DNA of 64,000 nucleotides from a virus. The notes beneath the pieces are model-generated. The model searched no databases. It saw only the letters and a program-made list of their open reading frames with translations, and had not been told where the DNA came from. Where the stretch lies: IMG/VR virus record IMGVR_UViG_3300036800_000031, positions 1-64,000 of that record; one strand, given 5' to 3'. The first letter of the stretch is position 1. Each line of letters begins with the position of its first letter. Shown here piece after piece: positions 1 through 7,839 of the stretch. The position numbers and the translations under genes are program-made.

Positions 1-115
1 GGATGCGCTCCACCTTGCTCATCGCCTCGATGTCCTTGACGGTGGTGGTGTTGGCGGCTGCCTTCACGGCCGGGGCCTTTTTGGCGGTGGTCTTCTTCGT
101 TGGTGCAACTGTCAT
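1..115 (-). CDS. Partial CDS, Lys/Ala-rich N-terminus
   Basis: Only the first 38 codons are inside the window; the gene runs off the left edge. The ATG at 115 follows AAGGAG at a good distance. The visible protein starts with a Thr/Lys/Ala-rich stretch (many AK and KK pairs) typical of disordered basic tails that contact nucleic acid, then becomes more ordered (VKDIEAMSKVER). I do not recognise a family. It is the last gene seen of the early operon. Confidence 0.6.
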   Translation of the reverse strand, partial: MTVAPTKKTTAKKAPAVKAAANTTTVKDIEAMSKVERI

Positions 116-208
116 GTTGTGCTCCTTGTAGGTGCTCACCTTTCGGTGCCGTTGGTCACTTGCCATCGGGAAGGGCATCCGAGTTTCCCCGGCTGCCCTG
201 CTCGACGT

Positions 209-382
209 CTAGTTGTCCTCCTCCTCCTCGATGTCACCGATCTCCACGTCGGCGCTGTATTGACGGTCGCCGTCGAACTCCAGATAGGTGTTGTTCTCGA
301 CGTAGTTCCGGGCCTCATCCTCATTCGCCATGTCCAACACCGTGACGGCGTAGGTGATGGTGACTTCCACCGAGTAGTTCAT
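209..382 (-). CDS. Small acidic protein, unknown
   Basis: A 57-residue protein beginning MNYSVEVTITYAV and ending in a run of glutamates (IEEEEDN). The alternating hydrophobic pattern suggests a short beta-rich fold. The ATG at 382 follows GGGGAAG closely; an upstream in-frame TTG at 403 is possible but has a GGAGGAG almost touching it. No family recognised. Confidence 0.6.
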   Translation of the reverse strand: MNYSVEVTITYAVTVLDMANEDEARNYVENNTYLEFDGDRQYSADVEIGDIEEEEDN

Positions 383-505
383 GGTCTTCCGGGGAAGGCC
401 CAACTCCTCCAGCCGTTGGTTCAGGCCGGAGTCGCACCAGCTCTACTGTTCCGGGCTATCCGGGACCGGCACCCGGTGAGGGGTGCCCGGCTCGGGCAGT
501 ACGGG

Positions 506-940
506 TCAAAGGGCTGCCAACTCGGCGTTCAGCCTTTCGGCTTTGGCCCTTAACGTCGCCGATTGAACTCGGGCGTTCGGTACCCAGTCCGGATGGTCCT
601 TGTAGAAGTTCAAGTCGCTTCCGGGGATGTGAGGTCCGTCACCCAACATTGAATCCATCCAGTCGGCAACCTTCGTTGCATCTCGGATGGCATTTTCCAG
701 CGGCTCTCTCAACGCTGCTTTGAAGCGGGCCAGCGGCTCTCCGTAGCCGTAATCCGGCATGGCCTGTTGGTCAGCCAACCTTTCAATCACTTTCACCGCC
801 TCGGCCAACAGCGTTGGGAAGTCCGCCCGAACCAGCGGACCCGGCGGGTCACCCGGCCCCCGGTCGGCACAATCGCCGCAGAGGGTGAGGTCGTTCTCCG
901 TCCTCACATCTTCTTCGCTACCGCATAGTTCACAACTCAT
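506..940 (-). CDS. Zinc-finger-like small protein
   Basis: 144 residues. The N-terminus carries two Cys pairs, CELC near residue 3 and CGDC near residue 22, which together look like a four-cysteine zinc ribbon. The rest is predicted helical (a run of leucine/alanine heptads near the middle and at the C-terminus). The start is fixed by an ATGA overlap with the upstream gene and by a CTGGAGG site within it. Function unknown; a nucleic-acid-binding or protein-interaction role is only a guess. Confidence 0.7.
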   Translation of the reverse strand: MSCELCGSEEDVRTENDLTLCGDCADRGPGDPPGPLVRADFPTLLAEAVKVIERLADQQAMPDYGYGEPLARFKAALREPLENAIRDATKVADWMDSMLGDGPHIPGSDLNFYKDHPDWVPNARVQSATLRAKAERLNAELAAL

Positions 941-1368
941 CCGTTGGCCTCCAGCCACTCGTTGGTTTCGGCGTAGGTCCATCCCAGCGAACACCGGAAG
1001 ACCTCAGCGGCGATCCCAAACTTGATCACGTTCCGCCGTGCCCCGATCACTTCGACCGAAACGTAGGACTGGGTTACTTCACTGGCGATTGACTCCTCAT
1101 CTATCCCGGAGTCGAGGGCGGCTTCCGCTACCCAATGTTCGGCTTCGGTGATGGCCTTTGTCACGGCCGTCGGTGAAGCTCGATGTGCCAACCGTTCTAG
1201 CGCGTCAACTCCTTGTGCTTTCCGGGTGGCGGTGGCGAGGTCGCGGCGGGCCTTCTTGGTGGCCTTGGCCGCTTCTTCACCGCGGGTTTTCCAACTGGGA
1301 TCAGCCCGGAGAGCGTGAATCCGCTCTCGCCTTTCTTCCTGATCCGTGGGGAAAAAGTAAGTCGTCAT
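937..1368 (-). CDS. Hypothetical phage protein
   Basis: 143 residues, starting MTTYFFPTDQEER after a strong GAAGGAGG site. The first half is rich in Lys/Arg/Ala/Glu and looks like a long helix or coiled coil; the second half (VEVIGARRNVIKFGIAAEVF) is more globular. It is translationally coupled to the zinc-finger gene downstream. No family recognised. An in-frame start 8 codons upstream exists but lies before the ribosome site. Confidence 0.7.
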   Translation of the reverse strand: MTTYFFPTDQEERRERIHALRADPSWKTRGEEAAKATKKARRDLATATRKAQGVDALERLAHRASPTAVTKAITEAEHWVAEAALDSGIDEESIASEVTQSYVSVEVIGARRNVIKFGIAAEVFRCSLGWTYAETNEWLEANG

Positions 1369-1684
1369 GTTTTCCTCCTTCACCTGTCTCATCAGTACCG
1401 GGTGGTGAACCCCGGCAGACGCCTCGCGGCGTTATCGACTTTTGTTCGTTGACCAAGTGAACCGTTCTTGTCATTGACGGATCTCCCCCGACCCTTCCGT
1501 CCTTGCGGAAAGGCGTCACTGGTTGGTTAGTGACTCACCGGCTACCGCCCCCGCCTCCCGCCGCCGTAATGGCTTGACGTTCACTGGCTCATGCGCTACC
1601 TACTGAGCACAAGTATAGGGGGCTATGCGATACGGGGCGGAGAAAACTGCCCAACCTGCGTCGCCCCAACCAGCGAGTTTGAGA
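1369..1684. promoter_or_regulatory. Intergenic region with dyad motif
   Basis: A 316-base gap without a convincing gene. It holds, at 1611-1628 on the minus strand, the motif ATAGCCCCCTATAC, a short dyad (ATAG-N4-CTAT) seen again at 6419-6439 and in part at 26463-26480. It could be a phage promoter (TATAC as a -10 element) or an operator for the small genes at 1368 and below. A minus-strand open frame at 1301-1519 was rejected because its composition does not look coding. Confidence 0.35.
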
Positions 1685-2491
1685 TTATTTCGAGATTGGT
1701 TTGCGCTGGGGCCGCAAAACGACATGAGAGCCGAGGGGCCAACCGGCCTTCGCCTTGAAGGCGATCAGGTCCGGGTACGTCGCTACCAGGTACTCAGCTT
1801 CCTTCAACTTCTGAGGGAGCCGGTCTTCAATCGAACCGTAGGCCCCGGACGTGTACCGCTTGCAATCCGGGAGTACCCATCGGTCCACCACGACGACGCC
1901 GTAGTGCTTGATGTTCAGCGCCGTCCAACAGAGGTCGTCAATCATCTGGACGTTGGTGTCGAAGCGGAGATCACCCTTCTTCACGATCCAGGCCCGGCCG
2001 TCGGCCAGGATGTTGAAGCCCCAATGGGACTTCCGGTACATCGGATTGTCGATCCCGCCCCATCCTCCAAGGTGAGCGCCGTACCGTTCGCACTTCAATC
2101 GGAGTTGGTCGGCCCGGTGGAGAAACCCCTTCATGGTGATTGGGTGCTTGAACCGCTCGGCGTAGCTCCGCTGGTTCGCGTTGGTCATGGGAAGGGGGTC
2201 AGGAGCCGTGTCATAGTTCCGTAGCTCCGTGACCCCCTTCAAGTCATCCACGAGGAACACGGCCCACTCGCCGTCTTCCATCATGTCCAGCGCAAAGTTC
2301 CGGTTGTTCGCTAGGCCCTTCGGCTGACCGGTGACCACGATGGAATCGGGACGTACCAGTCCGCCTTTGACGAACCCGTTGAACGCCTCCTCCGTGTGGC
2401 AGAGGACGGTGTGGTCGAGTCCCTCCGCCTCCAACATGGCCGACGTACTAATGGAGTCGTATCGGTCATAGGTGAAGACGAAGATCCTCAT
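1685..2491 (-). CDS. TET-associated-type glycosyltransferase (probable)
   Basis: 268 residues. The N-terminus MRIFVFTYDRYDS is a Rossmann-like first strand, and FLVDDLKG near residue 80 gives the Asp-Asp of a GT-A metal site. Further residues (GGWGGIDNP, GDLRFDTNVQ, VVVDRWVL) fit the TET-associated glycosyltransferase family (TAGT), whose members transfer sugar to hydroxymethylated pyrimidines in phage DNA. That assignment rests on remembered family features and on the neighbour two genes upstream, a TET/JBP oxygenase; it is not a database match. A generic GT-A enzyme is the alternative. Ends the hypermodification set. Confidence 0.65.
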   Translation of the reverse strand: MRIFVFTYDRYDSISTSAMLEAEGLDHTVLCHTEEAFNGFVKGGLVRPDSIVVTGQPKGLANNRNFALDMMEDGEWAVFLVDDLKGVTELRNYDTAPDPLPMTNANQRSYAERFKHPITMKGFLHRADQLRLKCERYGAHLGGWGGIDNPMYRKSHWGFNILADGRAWIVKKGDLRFDTNVQMIDDLCWTALNIKHYGVVVVDRWVLPDCKRYTSGAYGSIEDRLPQKLKEAEYLVATYPDLIAFKAKAGWPLGSHVVLRPQRKPISK

Positions 2492-2497
2492 GGGCTG

Positions 2498-3205
2498 CTA
2501 GTGGCCGGTGCCGTGGCTGCCGATGGTGGACCCTCCAACCGACCCTCCGGAACCGCCGGGCTTGGCCGCTTCCCGTTGGGACTCGTCATACTCGGGAGCG
2601 AGTCCGGTCGTTCGGGTCTGTCCGATCACCGACGACATCCCGGCGTAAGCCGCTTCAACTCCACCGCTGTCGGCGGCAAAGTTAATCGAAGACATCCGGG
2701 CAATGCCCATGTCCCGAGCCACCGTGATCGCGTCCTGGTTGGCCCCGAGGTAGGTGAAGTGCCACCCCTCCGCCGTCTTGGTTTCGATCAGCGCCTTCAC
2801 CTTGCCGATGTCCCATTCACGGGATGAGTTTTCCTCACCATCCGTGATGATGGCGACGATGACTTCGGAGGGCTTGTAGGCCGTGGCCTGCTGGGCTTCT
2901 CCCACTGCGACGACGGTACGCCCGATGGCGTCCAGGAGGGCCGTACCTCCACGGGGGATCAACTCGTAGCTGTCGATGCTTTCGATGTTCAAGACGTTCG
3001 CCAGTAGCTCGTACTCGGTGTCGAACTGCACCATCGTGACAAAGCACTTTCCGGGCAGCTTGGCCTGGTCCTCGAACAGCCGCTTGATGCCGCCTTCCAT
3101 GTCCTGCTTAATCGGCATCATGGAGCCGGAGCGGTCAACGATGAGGACGAGCCAGGTTCCGGCGGTCCTCCCGAGGCCTTTGGCGGGCTTCAGTTTCAGG
3201 GTCAT
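2498..3205 (-). CDS. von Willebrand factor A domain protein
   Basis: 235 residues. The MIDAS metal site is visible: DRSGSM near residues 24-29, a Thr in GGTALLDAI near residue 85 and ITDGEEN near residue 118. These define a vWA domain spanning roughly residues 15-190. The tail is Gly/Ser/His-rich and probably flexible. vWA proteins bind partners through a metal ion; here it sits between the TET-like oxygenase and the glycosyltransferase, so it may organise the modification enzymes, which is inference. Start codon overlaps the stop of the upstream small gene. Confidence 0.9.
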   Translation of the reverse strand: MTLKLKPAKGLGRTAGTWLVLIVDRSGSMMPIKQDMEGGIKRLFEDQAKLPGKCFVTMVQFDTEYELLANVLNIESIDSYELIPRGGTALLDAIGRTVVAVGEAQQATAYKPSEVIVAIITDGEENSSREWDIGKVKALIETKTAEGWHFTYLGANQDAITVARDMGIARMSSINFAADSGGVEAAYAGMSSVIGQTRTTGLAPEYDESQREAAKPGGSGGSVGGSTIGSHGTGH

Positions 3206-3426
3206 GGTGTTCCTTTCGGTTGGTTTTTTCGGGCAAGACAGCGTTCATTTTTGTCCGTCCCGTAGAAGACGAGGAGTTTCTTCTTCTCCCGGCCTTCGGG
3301 GGCGAACCGGCCGTGGCCGTCGTCCGCCGGTATGTCGGTCTCACGCTCTTCCCGGGTAGCCCCGCAGAAACAGCAAGTGCTGTCGATGTCCGGAGGAGTG
3401 CCCACGTCATGCCAGCAGTGGTTCAC
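3202..3426 (-). CDS. Small zinc-binding protein
   Basis: 74 residues with NHCWHD at the N-terminus and CCFCG near residue 20, a likely zinc site. The start is the GTG at 3426, which overlaps the TGA of the dioxygenase gene (GTGA); the stop overlaps the ATG of the vWA gene. This two-sided coupling puts it firmly inside the modification operon. Function unknown. Confidence 0.7.
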   Translation of the reverse strand: MNHCWHDVGTPPDIDSTCCFCGATREERETDIPADDGHGRFAPEGREKKKLLVFYGTDKNERCLARKNQPKGTP

Positions 3427-4235
3427 TTCGTGGCCTTCACCGCTGCCCGTTGGGCTTCGTCCGCCGCCGCTCCACACTGCATGAGTCCCCGCTTCGCATA
3501 CCAAACGAGGGTAAACCGGTGCCCACCTTCCCGGTGGGCGAAGGGCGTCACCCCGTGCCAGGTGGCCTGGCCGTTGAAGATCGTCACGCTGGCGTGGGGG
3601 ATGTCGAGTGTGATGCCGTACTCGGGGAGGTGGAGGTGCCCGCCGTCCACCCCTTTGCGGATCGCCAACATGGCGCTCCAGGTGTCTTTCACGTTCCCGG
3701 CGTCCCGGTGGTAGGGGAGGATCGACCGGTTGTTGATGATCCCCCCGGTCCAGGGGCTTCCGGCGAAGTGCCAGTCCTGGTGGATGTTCCCGTCTACCAG
3801 TAGCTCGTGCTCGGCGGCTTGGAAGGGAGAGACTCGCTCAAACAGTTCCCAAAGGGCGGGGGTCACCGCTTCCAGGTAGCCGGTCATGGCCGGGTGCTGA
3901 CGGTGGATAGCGGCCGCGCTGGCCCCGTACCGGCGGCGGAGGGGCTTTGGCTCGGTGAACCCGAACACTCGGCTCACGGTCCGGATGCCGGAGAGTCGGC
4001 TTTGGCTGCTCGATCCGATCCCGTCGTCCCAGTCCATACGCAGCCGGAGGTACCGGCCCATGTCGCCCAGGAGTTCGTCCATGCCTTCCAGCCGTACCGA
4101 CGCCCCAAGGACTTGATCGGTGTAGGCATCCACCAAGATGACGTCCCCTTCGATCAGTTCGTCCGGGGCCGGGGCGAACGTCTTAGGAGCGGGCTTCTCG
4201 TAGTCCTCAATCCTTTTGATCGGTAGCCGGAGCAC
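3423..4235 (-). CDS. TET/JBP-family 2-oxoglutarate Fe(II) dioxygenase
   Basis: 270 residues. The C-terminal half has the iron-binding facial triad and the oxoglutarate arginine: HRD near residues 176-178 (in LPYHRDAG), the distal His in WHGVTPF near 227, and the Arg in HRFTLVW near 239. This arrangement is that of TET/JBP enzymes, which hydroxylate 5-methylpyrimidines in DNA. The N-terminal 100 residues resemble no domain I know. GTG start at 4235 behind GGAGGA. With the glycosyltransferase downstream it suggests hydroxylation then glycosylation of phage DNA. A methyltransferase supplying 5-methylcytosine is not seen in the window. Confidence 0.8.
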   Translation of the reverse strand: MLRLPIKRIEDYEKPAPKTFAPAPDELIEGDVILVDAYTDQVLGASVRLEGMDELLGDMGRYLRLRMDWDDGIGSSSQSRLSGIRTVSRVFGFTEPKPLRRRYGASAAAIHRQHPAMTGYLEAVTPALWELFERVSPFQAAEHELLVDGNIHQDWHFAGSPWTGGIINNRSILPYHRDAGNVKDTWSAMLAIRKGVDGGHLHLPEYGITLDIPHASVTIFNGQATWHGVTPFAHREGGHRFTLVWYAKRGLMQCGAAADEAQRAAVKATK

Positions 4236-4869
4236 AGACTTCCTCCAATAAGCAGTAGATGGCTTCGCTGTTGGTGGTGCGCCCGTACTTCACCCGGACC
4301 AGTTCCAACCACCGGACCACCTTCTCATGGTCCTTCTCCGGGTAGGGCAGCACGACCGACCGAATCCCCGCCGCCTCGTACAACTCGGACCGCTCCCCGG
4401 CGCTGGTACCGGTAATCGGGATCTTCTCCAGCTGGAACAGCAAGTCCTTGATGTCGTCGTCGGAGTAGCTCGATGCGCTGAGCAGCCCTTCGTCTTCCTC
4501 GATCTGCCGGAGCATCGCCAGGAGAGCTTCGTCGTCGTAGGTGCCGAGGTCGCCGGTCCGGTTGTCAGCCAAGGCCCAAGCCGCTTGGGTGGCCGGGTCG
4601 TGGTCGGTCTTCACCACCGCCAACCGTTCCCAGCCGAGTTCCGTCGCGGCTAGGAGTTGGTGGTTACCGGCCGACACCGTGCCCCTCTCTCCGGCTTCAT
4701 CGAACTGAGCGGTTACCGGCTTCAACTGACCGAACCGGGTGTAGCTCCGCTTGATGGCTTCGACGTCACCCCGGCGCGGGTTGCCGGGCAGCCCGTCCAA
4801 GGTGTCAATCGGCACCGCCAACGGCCACAAATCCTTTGCGATCTGTGTCTTCCATTTGACCAGCACCAT
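4207..4869 (-). CDS. ParB/sulfiredoxin-like domain protein
   Basis: 220 residues. Motifs of the ParB-like nuclease/Srx fold are present: IDTLDGLPGNPR near the start, a helix LKPVTAQF and the core GNHQLLAATELGW near residue 72. The C-terminal part is helical and acidic. Stand-alone ParB-like proteins are common beside phage DNA-modification enzymes. The ATG at 4869 overlaps the preceding stop (TGATG); a GTG one codon earlier is possible. It overlaps the dioxygenase gene by 29 bases. Confidence 0.8.
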   Translation of the reverse strand: MVLVKWKTQIAKDLWPLAVPIDTLDGLPGNPRRGDVEAIKRSYTRFGQLKPVTAQFDEAGERGTVSAGNHQLLAATELGWERLAVVKTDHDPATQAAWALADNRTGDLGTYDDEALLAMLRQIEEDEGLLSASSYSDDDIKDLLFQLEKIPITGTSAGERSELYEAAGIRSVVLPYPEKDHEKVVRWLELVRVKYGRTTNSEAIYCLLEEVCAPATDQKD

Positions 4870-5213
4870 CACTTACTCCCAGGTTTCTCGATCAGTCCCA
4901 ACATGCGCCTTCCGGAGAAGGTGATTCGACATACTTGCTGCTCGGCCCCGGCGGAGGAAGTCCTCGTTGCCCCGGTGGGGCGGATCATCCCGAGGTTCCG
5001 TAGCTCGCTACAGCGTTTCCATGCCCCCGAGTAGACCTTGATCTCATCGGCGGCTTCTTCATCGGTCAGCCCCTCAGCTTCGCCGTAAGCGATCAGGAGC
5101 CGGTGACGCAGACTTCCCCGCCGGTACGGTTTCGCCGCCGCAGCGTGGCTTGTAGCGGGGTCTGTGGACCGGGCACCGGCCGGGAGGTCGAAGAAGCCGG
5201 GCTGGTCGGTCAC
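4869..5213 (-). CDS. Winged-helix DNA-binding protein
   Basis: 114 residues. After DPATSHAAAA comes a helix-turn-helix region, roughly residues 35-75 (GLTDEEAADEI, then GAWKRCSELRNLGMI), followed by a short beta wing (QVCRITFSG). This is the small winged helix common in phage early operons, likely a transcriptional regulator or modulator of the modification genes. Start is GTG 5213 with a GTGA overlap; the longer open frame upstream overlaps another real gene and is ignored. Confidence 0.75.
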   Translation of the reverse strand: MTDQPGFFDLPAGARSTDPATSHAAAAKPYRRGSLRHRLLIAYGEAEGLTDEEAADEIKVYSGAWKRCSELRNLGMIRPTGATRTSSAGAEQQVCRITFSGRRMLGLIEKPGSK

Positions 5214-5761
5214 TTCTTCGGGGCTTCCGGGTTCAGGGCCGCTTCCAACTCGGCCAACCGGGTCGAGGGAACCAACTGGCTCACGGTGGGGATCGTGGAC
5301 AAGAACGCCTTGGCATCTTCGCTTTCCAGCGCCCCGAGGGCCAGTTCCCGAAGGAGGTCCGCCTCTTGCCGCTGGATATGGGTGAGGGCGTGCTTCACCG
5401 TCTCGGCGATGTCGGCCCGGGTTTGCATTTCCAGCCGGTCCTTGTCCGTCCCGCCGCCGGAGTATTTGTTGCCCCAAAGCATGGGCTGTTCAACCCACAT
5501 GCGTTCGGTGGTTCCTCGGACTTCGAATCCTTGCTCCCGCAGCGTGTCGTTGATCTTCCGGTTGCATTCCAGAACATGCTGATTGACCATGAACTCGGTC
5601 TCTCCCCGGATTCGGTCTTCTTCGGTCTCCCGTTCCGTGAGCAGCCGCCGGGCGTCGGCGATCAGTTCCGCTTCCCGCTGGGTGACTTCACTCCGGAGCA
5701 CCTTGAACTGGTTTCTCACGACCGACTTCAACTCCGCCCGTTCTCCCTTGGTCATGGTCAT
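5210..5761 (-). CDS. Coiled-coil phage protein, unknown
   Basis: 183 residues, highly charged, with long helices rich in Glu/Arg (residues 1-75 and 115-180) that probably form coiled coils. A middle segment (MWVEQPMLWGNKYSG) looks structured. Starts ATG 5761 in an ATGA overlap with the gene upstream. I do not recognise a family. Confidence 0.75.
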   Translation of the reverse strand: MTMTKGERAELKSVVRNQFKVLRSEVTQREAELIADARRLLTERETEEDRIRGETEFMVNQHVLECNRKINDTLREQGFEVRGTTERMWVEQPMLWGNKYSGGGTDKDRLEMQTRADIAETVKHALTHIQRQEADLLRELALGALESEDAKAFLSTIPTVSQLVPSTRLAELEAALNPEAPKK

Positions 5762-5982
5762 GGGAGTTCCTTCCTCCGCTTGCCCATCGTGAGCTTCACC
5801 GCCGCTACCGTCACCTTCGACGCCTTGGCAATCTCGGTCAGCGAGGCTCCGGCTTCCTGGGCTTTGAAGTAGAGGGCGTCACGCTTCCGGTACAGCTTGC
5901 GTGATTCCTTGGTGACCAGGTTGAGTTGGCCGGTGACTTCGGCCATCTGCCTGAGTAGGCGGTCCTTGGGCTTCTCCGCCAT
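5758..5982 (-). CDS. Helix-turn-helix small protein
   Basis: 74 residues. The C-terminal half (GASLTEIAKASKVTVAAVK) is a clear helix-turn-helix; the N-terminal half is a basic amphipathic helix. ATG at 5982 overlaps the stop of the upstream gene (TGATG) and has GAGGAAGG before it. Probably a DNA-binding regulator; target unknown. Confidence 0.75.
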   Translation of the reverse strand: MAEKPKDRLLRQMAEVTGQLNLVTKESRKLYRKRDALYFKAQEAGASLTEIAKASKVTVAAVKLTMGKRRKELP

Positions 5983-6398
5983 CAACCTTCCTCAGCCGCC
6001 GGTTCTCCGTCCCGGCCGAACAGGTGGGAGATGCCTTGGGCCTTCTCGGCTTCCTCGTGCAGTTGAGCGAGCCGGTCGGACTGGTCCTGCAACGCGTCCA
6101 CCGCCCACTGCGAGTCCACCATCGTCGCATCGGTGCAGCGGAAGATGGGGACGTACTTCAATGCCCCCTCGTCGCCCTTCACCGGCTGGTAGCGGACCTT
6201 GGTGCAGTCGGCCCGGAGAAGGAAGAACCGGGTGTCACCGATGGTGACCTTGGCGACTTCGCCAATCATGGCGGGGTCGATGTCCAGCGGGTCTTGCAAT
6301 CCGCCGGAAGCGTTGGTGATCTCAACTCCGACGGTCTTGATGGCTTGGCCCTGAAAGGAGGGCAGACCGAGGGGATTTTCTTTCGTCTGACGTGGCAT
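5982..6398 (-). CDS. Conserved phage hypothetical protein
   Basis: 138 residues, MPRQTKENPLGLPSF at the start. Predicted mixed beta strands up to residue 90 (VAKVTIGDTRFFLLRA) then a helix with Glu/Ala repeats. The start follows CAGGAG, and a dyad/promoter-like motif lies 21 bases upstream, so this gene may begin a sub-transcript. Function unknown. Confidence 0.75.
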   Translation of the reverse strand: MPRQTKENPLGLPSFQGQAIKTVGVEITNASGGLQDPLDIDPAMIGEVAKVTIGDTRFFLLRADCTKVRYQPVKGDEGALKYVPIFRCTDATMVDSQWAVDALQDQSDRLAQLHEEAEKAQGISHLFGRDGEPAAEEG

Positions 6399-6418
6399 TG
6401 AGCTACTCCTGGATAGGT

Positions 6419-6439
6419 GAATGGGTATAGGGGACTATC
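6419..6439 (-). promoter_or_regulatory. Dyad motif ATAGTCCCCTATAC
   Basis: Minus-strand motif directly upstream of the gene starting at 6398. It shares 13 of 14 bases with the copy at 1611-1628. TATACC could serve as a -10 element; the ATAG/CTAT symmetry would also suit a repressor. The lone short gap in an otherwise overlapping operon supports a control role. Confidence 0.35.
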
Positions 6440-6451
6440 GGCTAGGTCACT

Positions 6452-6928
6452 CTACCGCACCCGAGTTGCGGCTTTGCGGATTTGGCTGAGCTCTTTTTCT
6501 TCCTCCCCGCTGACCTCCAGAGAAATCGTCGCTCCCGGCCTTTGATTCCCTTTGACGTAGAGCTTCGTGGCGCTCACCCGCCATATCCGGCTGTCGTTCA
6601 CGATCAGCCCTGAGTCGGTAAGGGCGTCGAAGGTGGACCGGAGCAACTTGTCAATGTCGGGGGTAGTGGTCATCCGGGTACGGAAGGGTTCCGAGGGTAC
6701 CGGGGGGAACCGGAAGGTGATCCAGACCGCTATCGGTTCATCCAGGGGGGCTACCGGGTAGACGGCGAGATGATCCATTGCCGCCGCTGTCACTGCCTTC
6801 CGCCAAACCTTCGTGGCCTTCCGGCCTTCCTTGGAAGTACCTGGCACCAAGACGGCCCGATTGCCGATCAGCATGGCGGTGGCCGATCCTTGCGGAGCCG
6901 GTAGCCCGATGACTTCCAACTCGATCAT
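6452..6928 (-). CDS. rusA: RusA-like Holliday junction resolvase
   Basis: 158 residues, close to the usual RusA length. The signature TPDIDKLLRSTFDAL near residues 88-102 holds the catalytic aspartates and lysine of RusA endonucleases, followed by a final strand RVSATKLYVKG. RusA dimers cut four-way DNA junctions and help resolve phage replication intermediates before packaging. Starts with ATG in an ATGA overlap. Fits the ERF/exonuclease recombination pair further upstream. Confidence 0.9.
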   Translation of the reverse strand: MIELEVIGLPAPQGSATAMLIGNRAVLVPGTSKEGRKATKVWRKAVTAAAMDHLAVYPVAPLDEPIAVWITFRFPPVPSEPFRTRMTTTPDIDKLLRSTFDALTDSGLIVNDSRIWRVSATKLYVKGNQRPGATISLEVSGEEEKELSQIRKAATRVR

Positions 6929-7230
6929 GGCTCTTGCTCAATGGTGAGAATCCGTCGCCTGTCCTCCTGGATGAGGGCTTTACGTTTGGCCTCCCGTTTC
7001 GTGACAGGCAAAGTCGAACGACGGCGAGGAAGGCTCTTATTGGGAGGGGGGGGGATCGTGTCCGAACTTTTCGATGGGCGCGTCTGGATGCGCTCGCACT
7101 TCCGACAGTCTCTCCTCTCGGTAGCGTCTAGAACGCCTGCTCGCCGCCAGGGTGTCCATTGGTGTTTGCACTTCTGCCCGACCCGGACCACTCTCGCCGG
7201 TGTCCCCATCGAACCTTTAGGGTGGCTCAC
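6925..7230 (-). CDS. Small basic zinc-binding protein
   Basis: About 101 residues. Contains CKHQW...CRKC near residues 20-46, a likely zinc knuckle, followed by a proline run and a basic C-terminal half (KREAKRKAL, DRRR). Start GTG 7230 is set by overlap with the HNH stop; the ATG a few codons later is an alternative. May bind nucleic acid. No family known to me. Confidence 0.6.
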   Translation of the reverse strand: MSHPKGSMGTPARVVRVGQKCKHQWTPWRRAGVLDATERRDCRKCERIQTRPSKSSDTIPPPPNKSLPRRRSTLPVTKREAKRKALIQEDRRRILTIEQEP

Positions 7231-7643
7231 TGTTTCAGCCACGGCATGAGGTCCCACCTCACCGGGGTCTTCGCCGGGTCTTCGCCCATCACCAGGAGCA
7301 GCTTCAGTTCCTTGGCCCGGTCCCGATGGCTTTCGATCCACCCGTGGCACCCGGTAGTTCCACTGCCGCAAAGATGGACAAGATTCTCCGGGGTGTCGGC
7401 GGCCTTGGTGCCCCCCATGCCCCTTGGATCGCGGTGGTGGTAGTTAGTGGCCCGACCTTCGCATACGGTCGGCAGGCGGGCCTCACAGACGCCTTGGGAG
7501 CGCATAGCCACAACGATGCGGGCGTCCCGGTTCTGCGCCACCTTCTGCCGGGTTTGGCGCTTCGGCTTTCGTTGGTACTCGCCGCCCTTCAATGCTCCTC
7601 CTGACTTCAGCGGCGTTTTGCGCTTCAGTTCGCTTCGCTTCAC
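7227..7643 (-). CDS. HNH endonuclease
   Basis: 138 residues. HNH motif: CEARLPTVCEG, then HHRDPRGMGG, then the distal part NLVHLCGSG...CHGWIESH near residues 80-115, with paired cysteines for structural zinc. The N-terminus is strongly basic (KRSELKRKTPLKSG). Start GTG 7643 overlaps the preceding stop. Such small HNH enzymes may be free-standing nucleases in recombination or packaging. Not linked to a tRNA, unlike the others here. Confidence 0.88.
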   Translation of the reverse strand: MKRSELKRKTPLKSGGALKGGEYQRKPKRQTRQKVAQNRDARIVVAMRSQGVCEARLPTVCEGRATNYHHRDPRGMGGTKAADTPENLVHLCGSGTTGCHGWIESHRDRAKELKLLLVMGEDPAKTPVRWDLMPWLKQ

Positions 7644-7816
7644 TTGGCCCTGCCGTGGTGCCAGAACTTGCACCGGGGGCAGCGGTAGACCATCTGATCG
7701 GTCCACCCGTTGTCGTCTATCTTTTTCTGCGCACTCTCCGCCGAGAAGAAGCTCACCTTCGGCAACCCTCCGGGTCCGTAGTGCTCACTGCCCCTCATCC
7801 TCCGCTTCCGAGACAT
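7640..7816 (-). CDS. Mini zinc-ribbon protein
   Basis: 58 residues starting MSRKRRMRGSEHYG. Ends with CPRCKFWHHG, half of a zinc ribbon. A GTG overlapping the upstream gene at about 7846 would add ten residues and is a reasonable alternative start. Part of a run of Cys-rich mini-proteins. Confidence 0.55.
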   Translation of the reverse strand: MSRKRRMRGSEHYGPGGLPKVSFFSAESAQKKIDDNGWTDQMVYRCPRCKFWHHGRAK

Positions 7817-7839
7817 ACGGGCCGGATCCGGCTTCCGAC

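Noticed and set aside
1301-1519. 72-codon minus-strand open frame
   Set aside because: Its composition is not coding-like, it overlaps a well-supported gene start with a GGAGG site, and it has no ribosome site.
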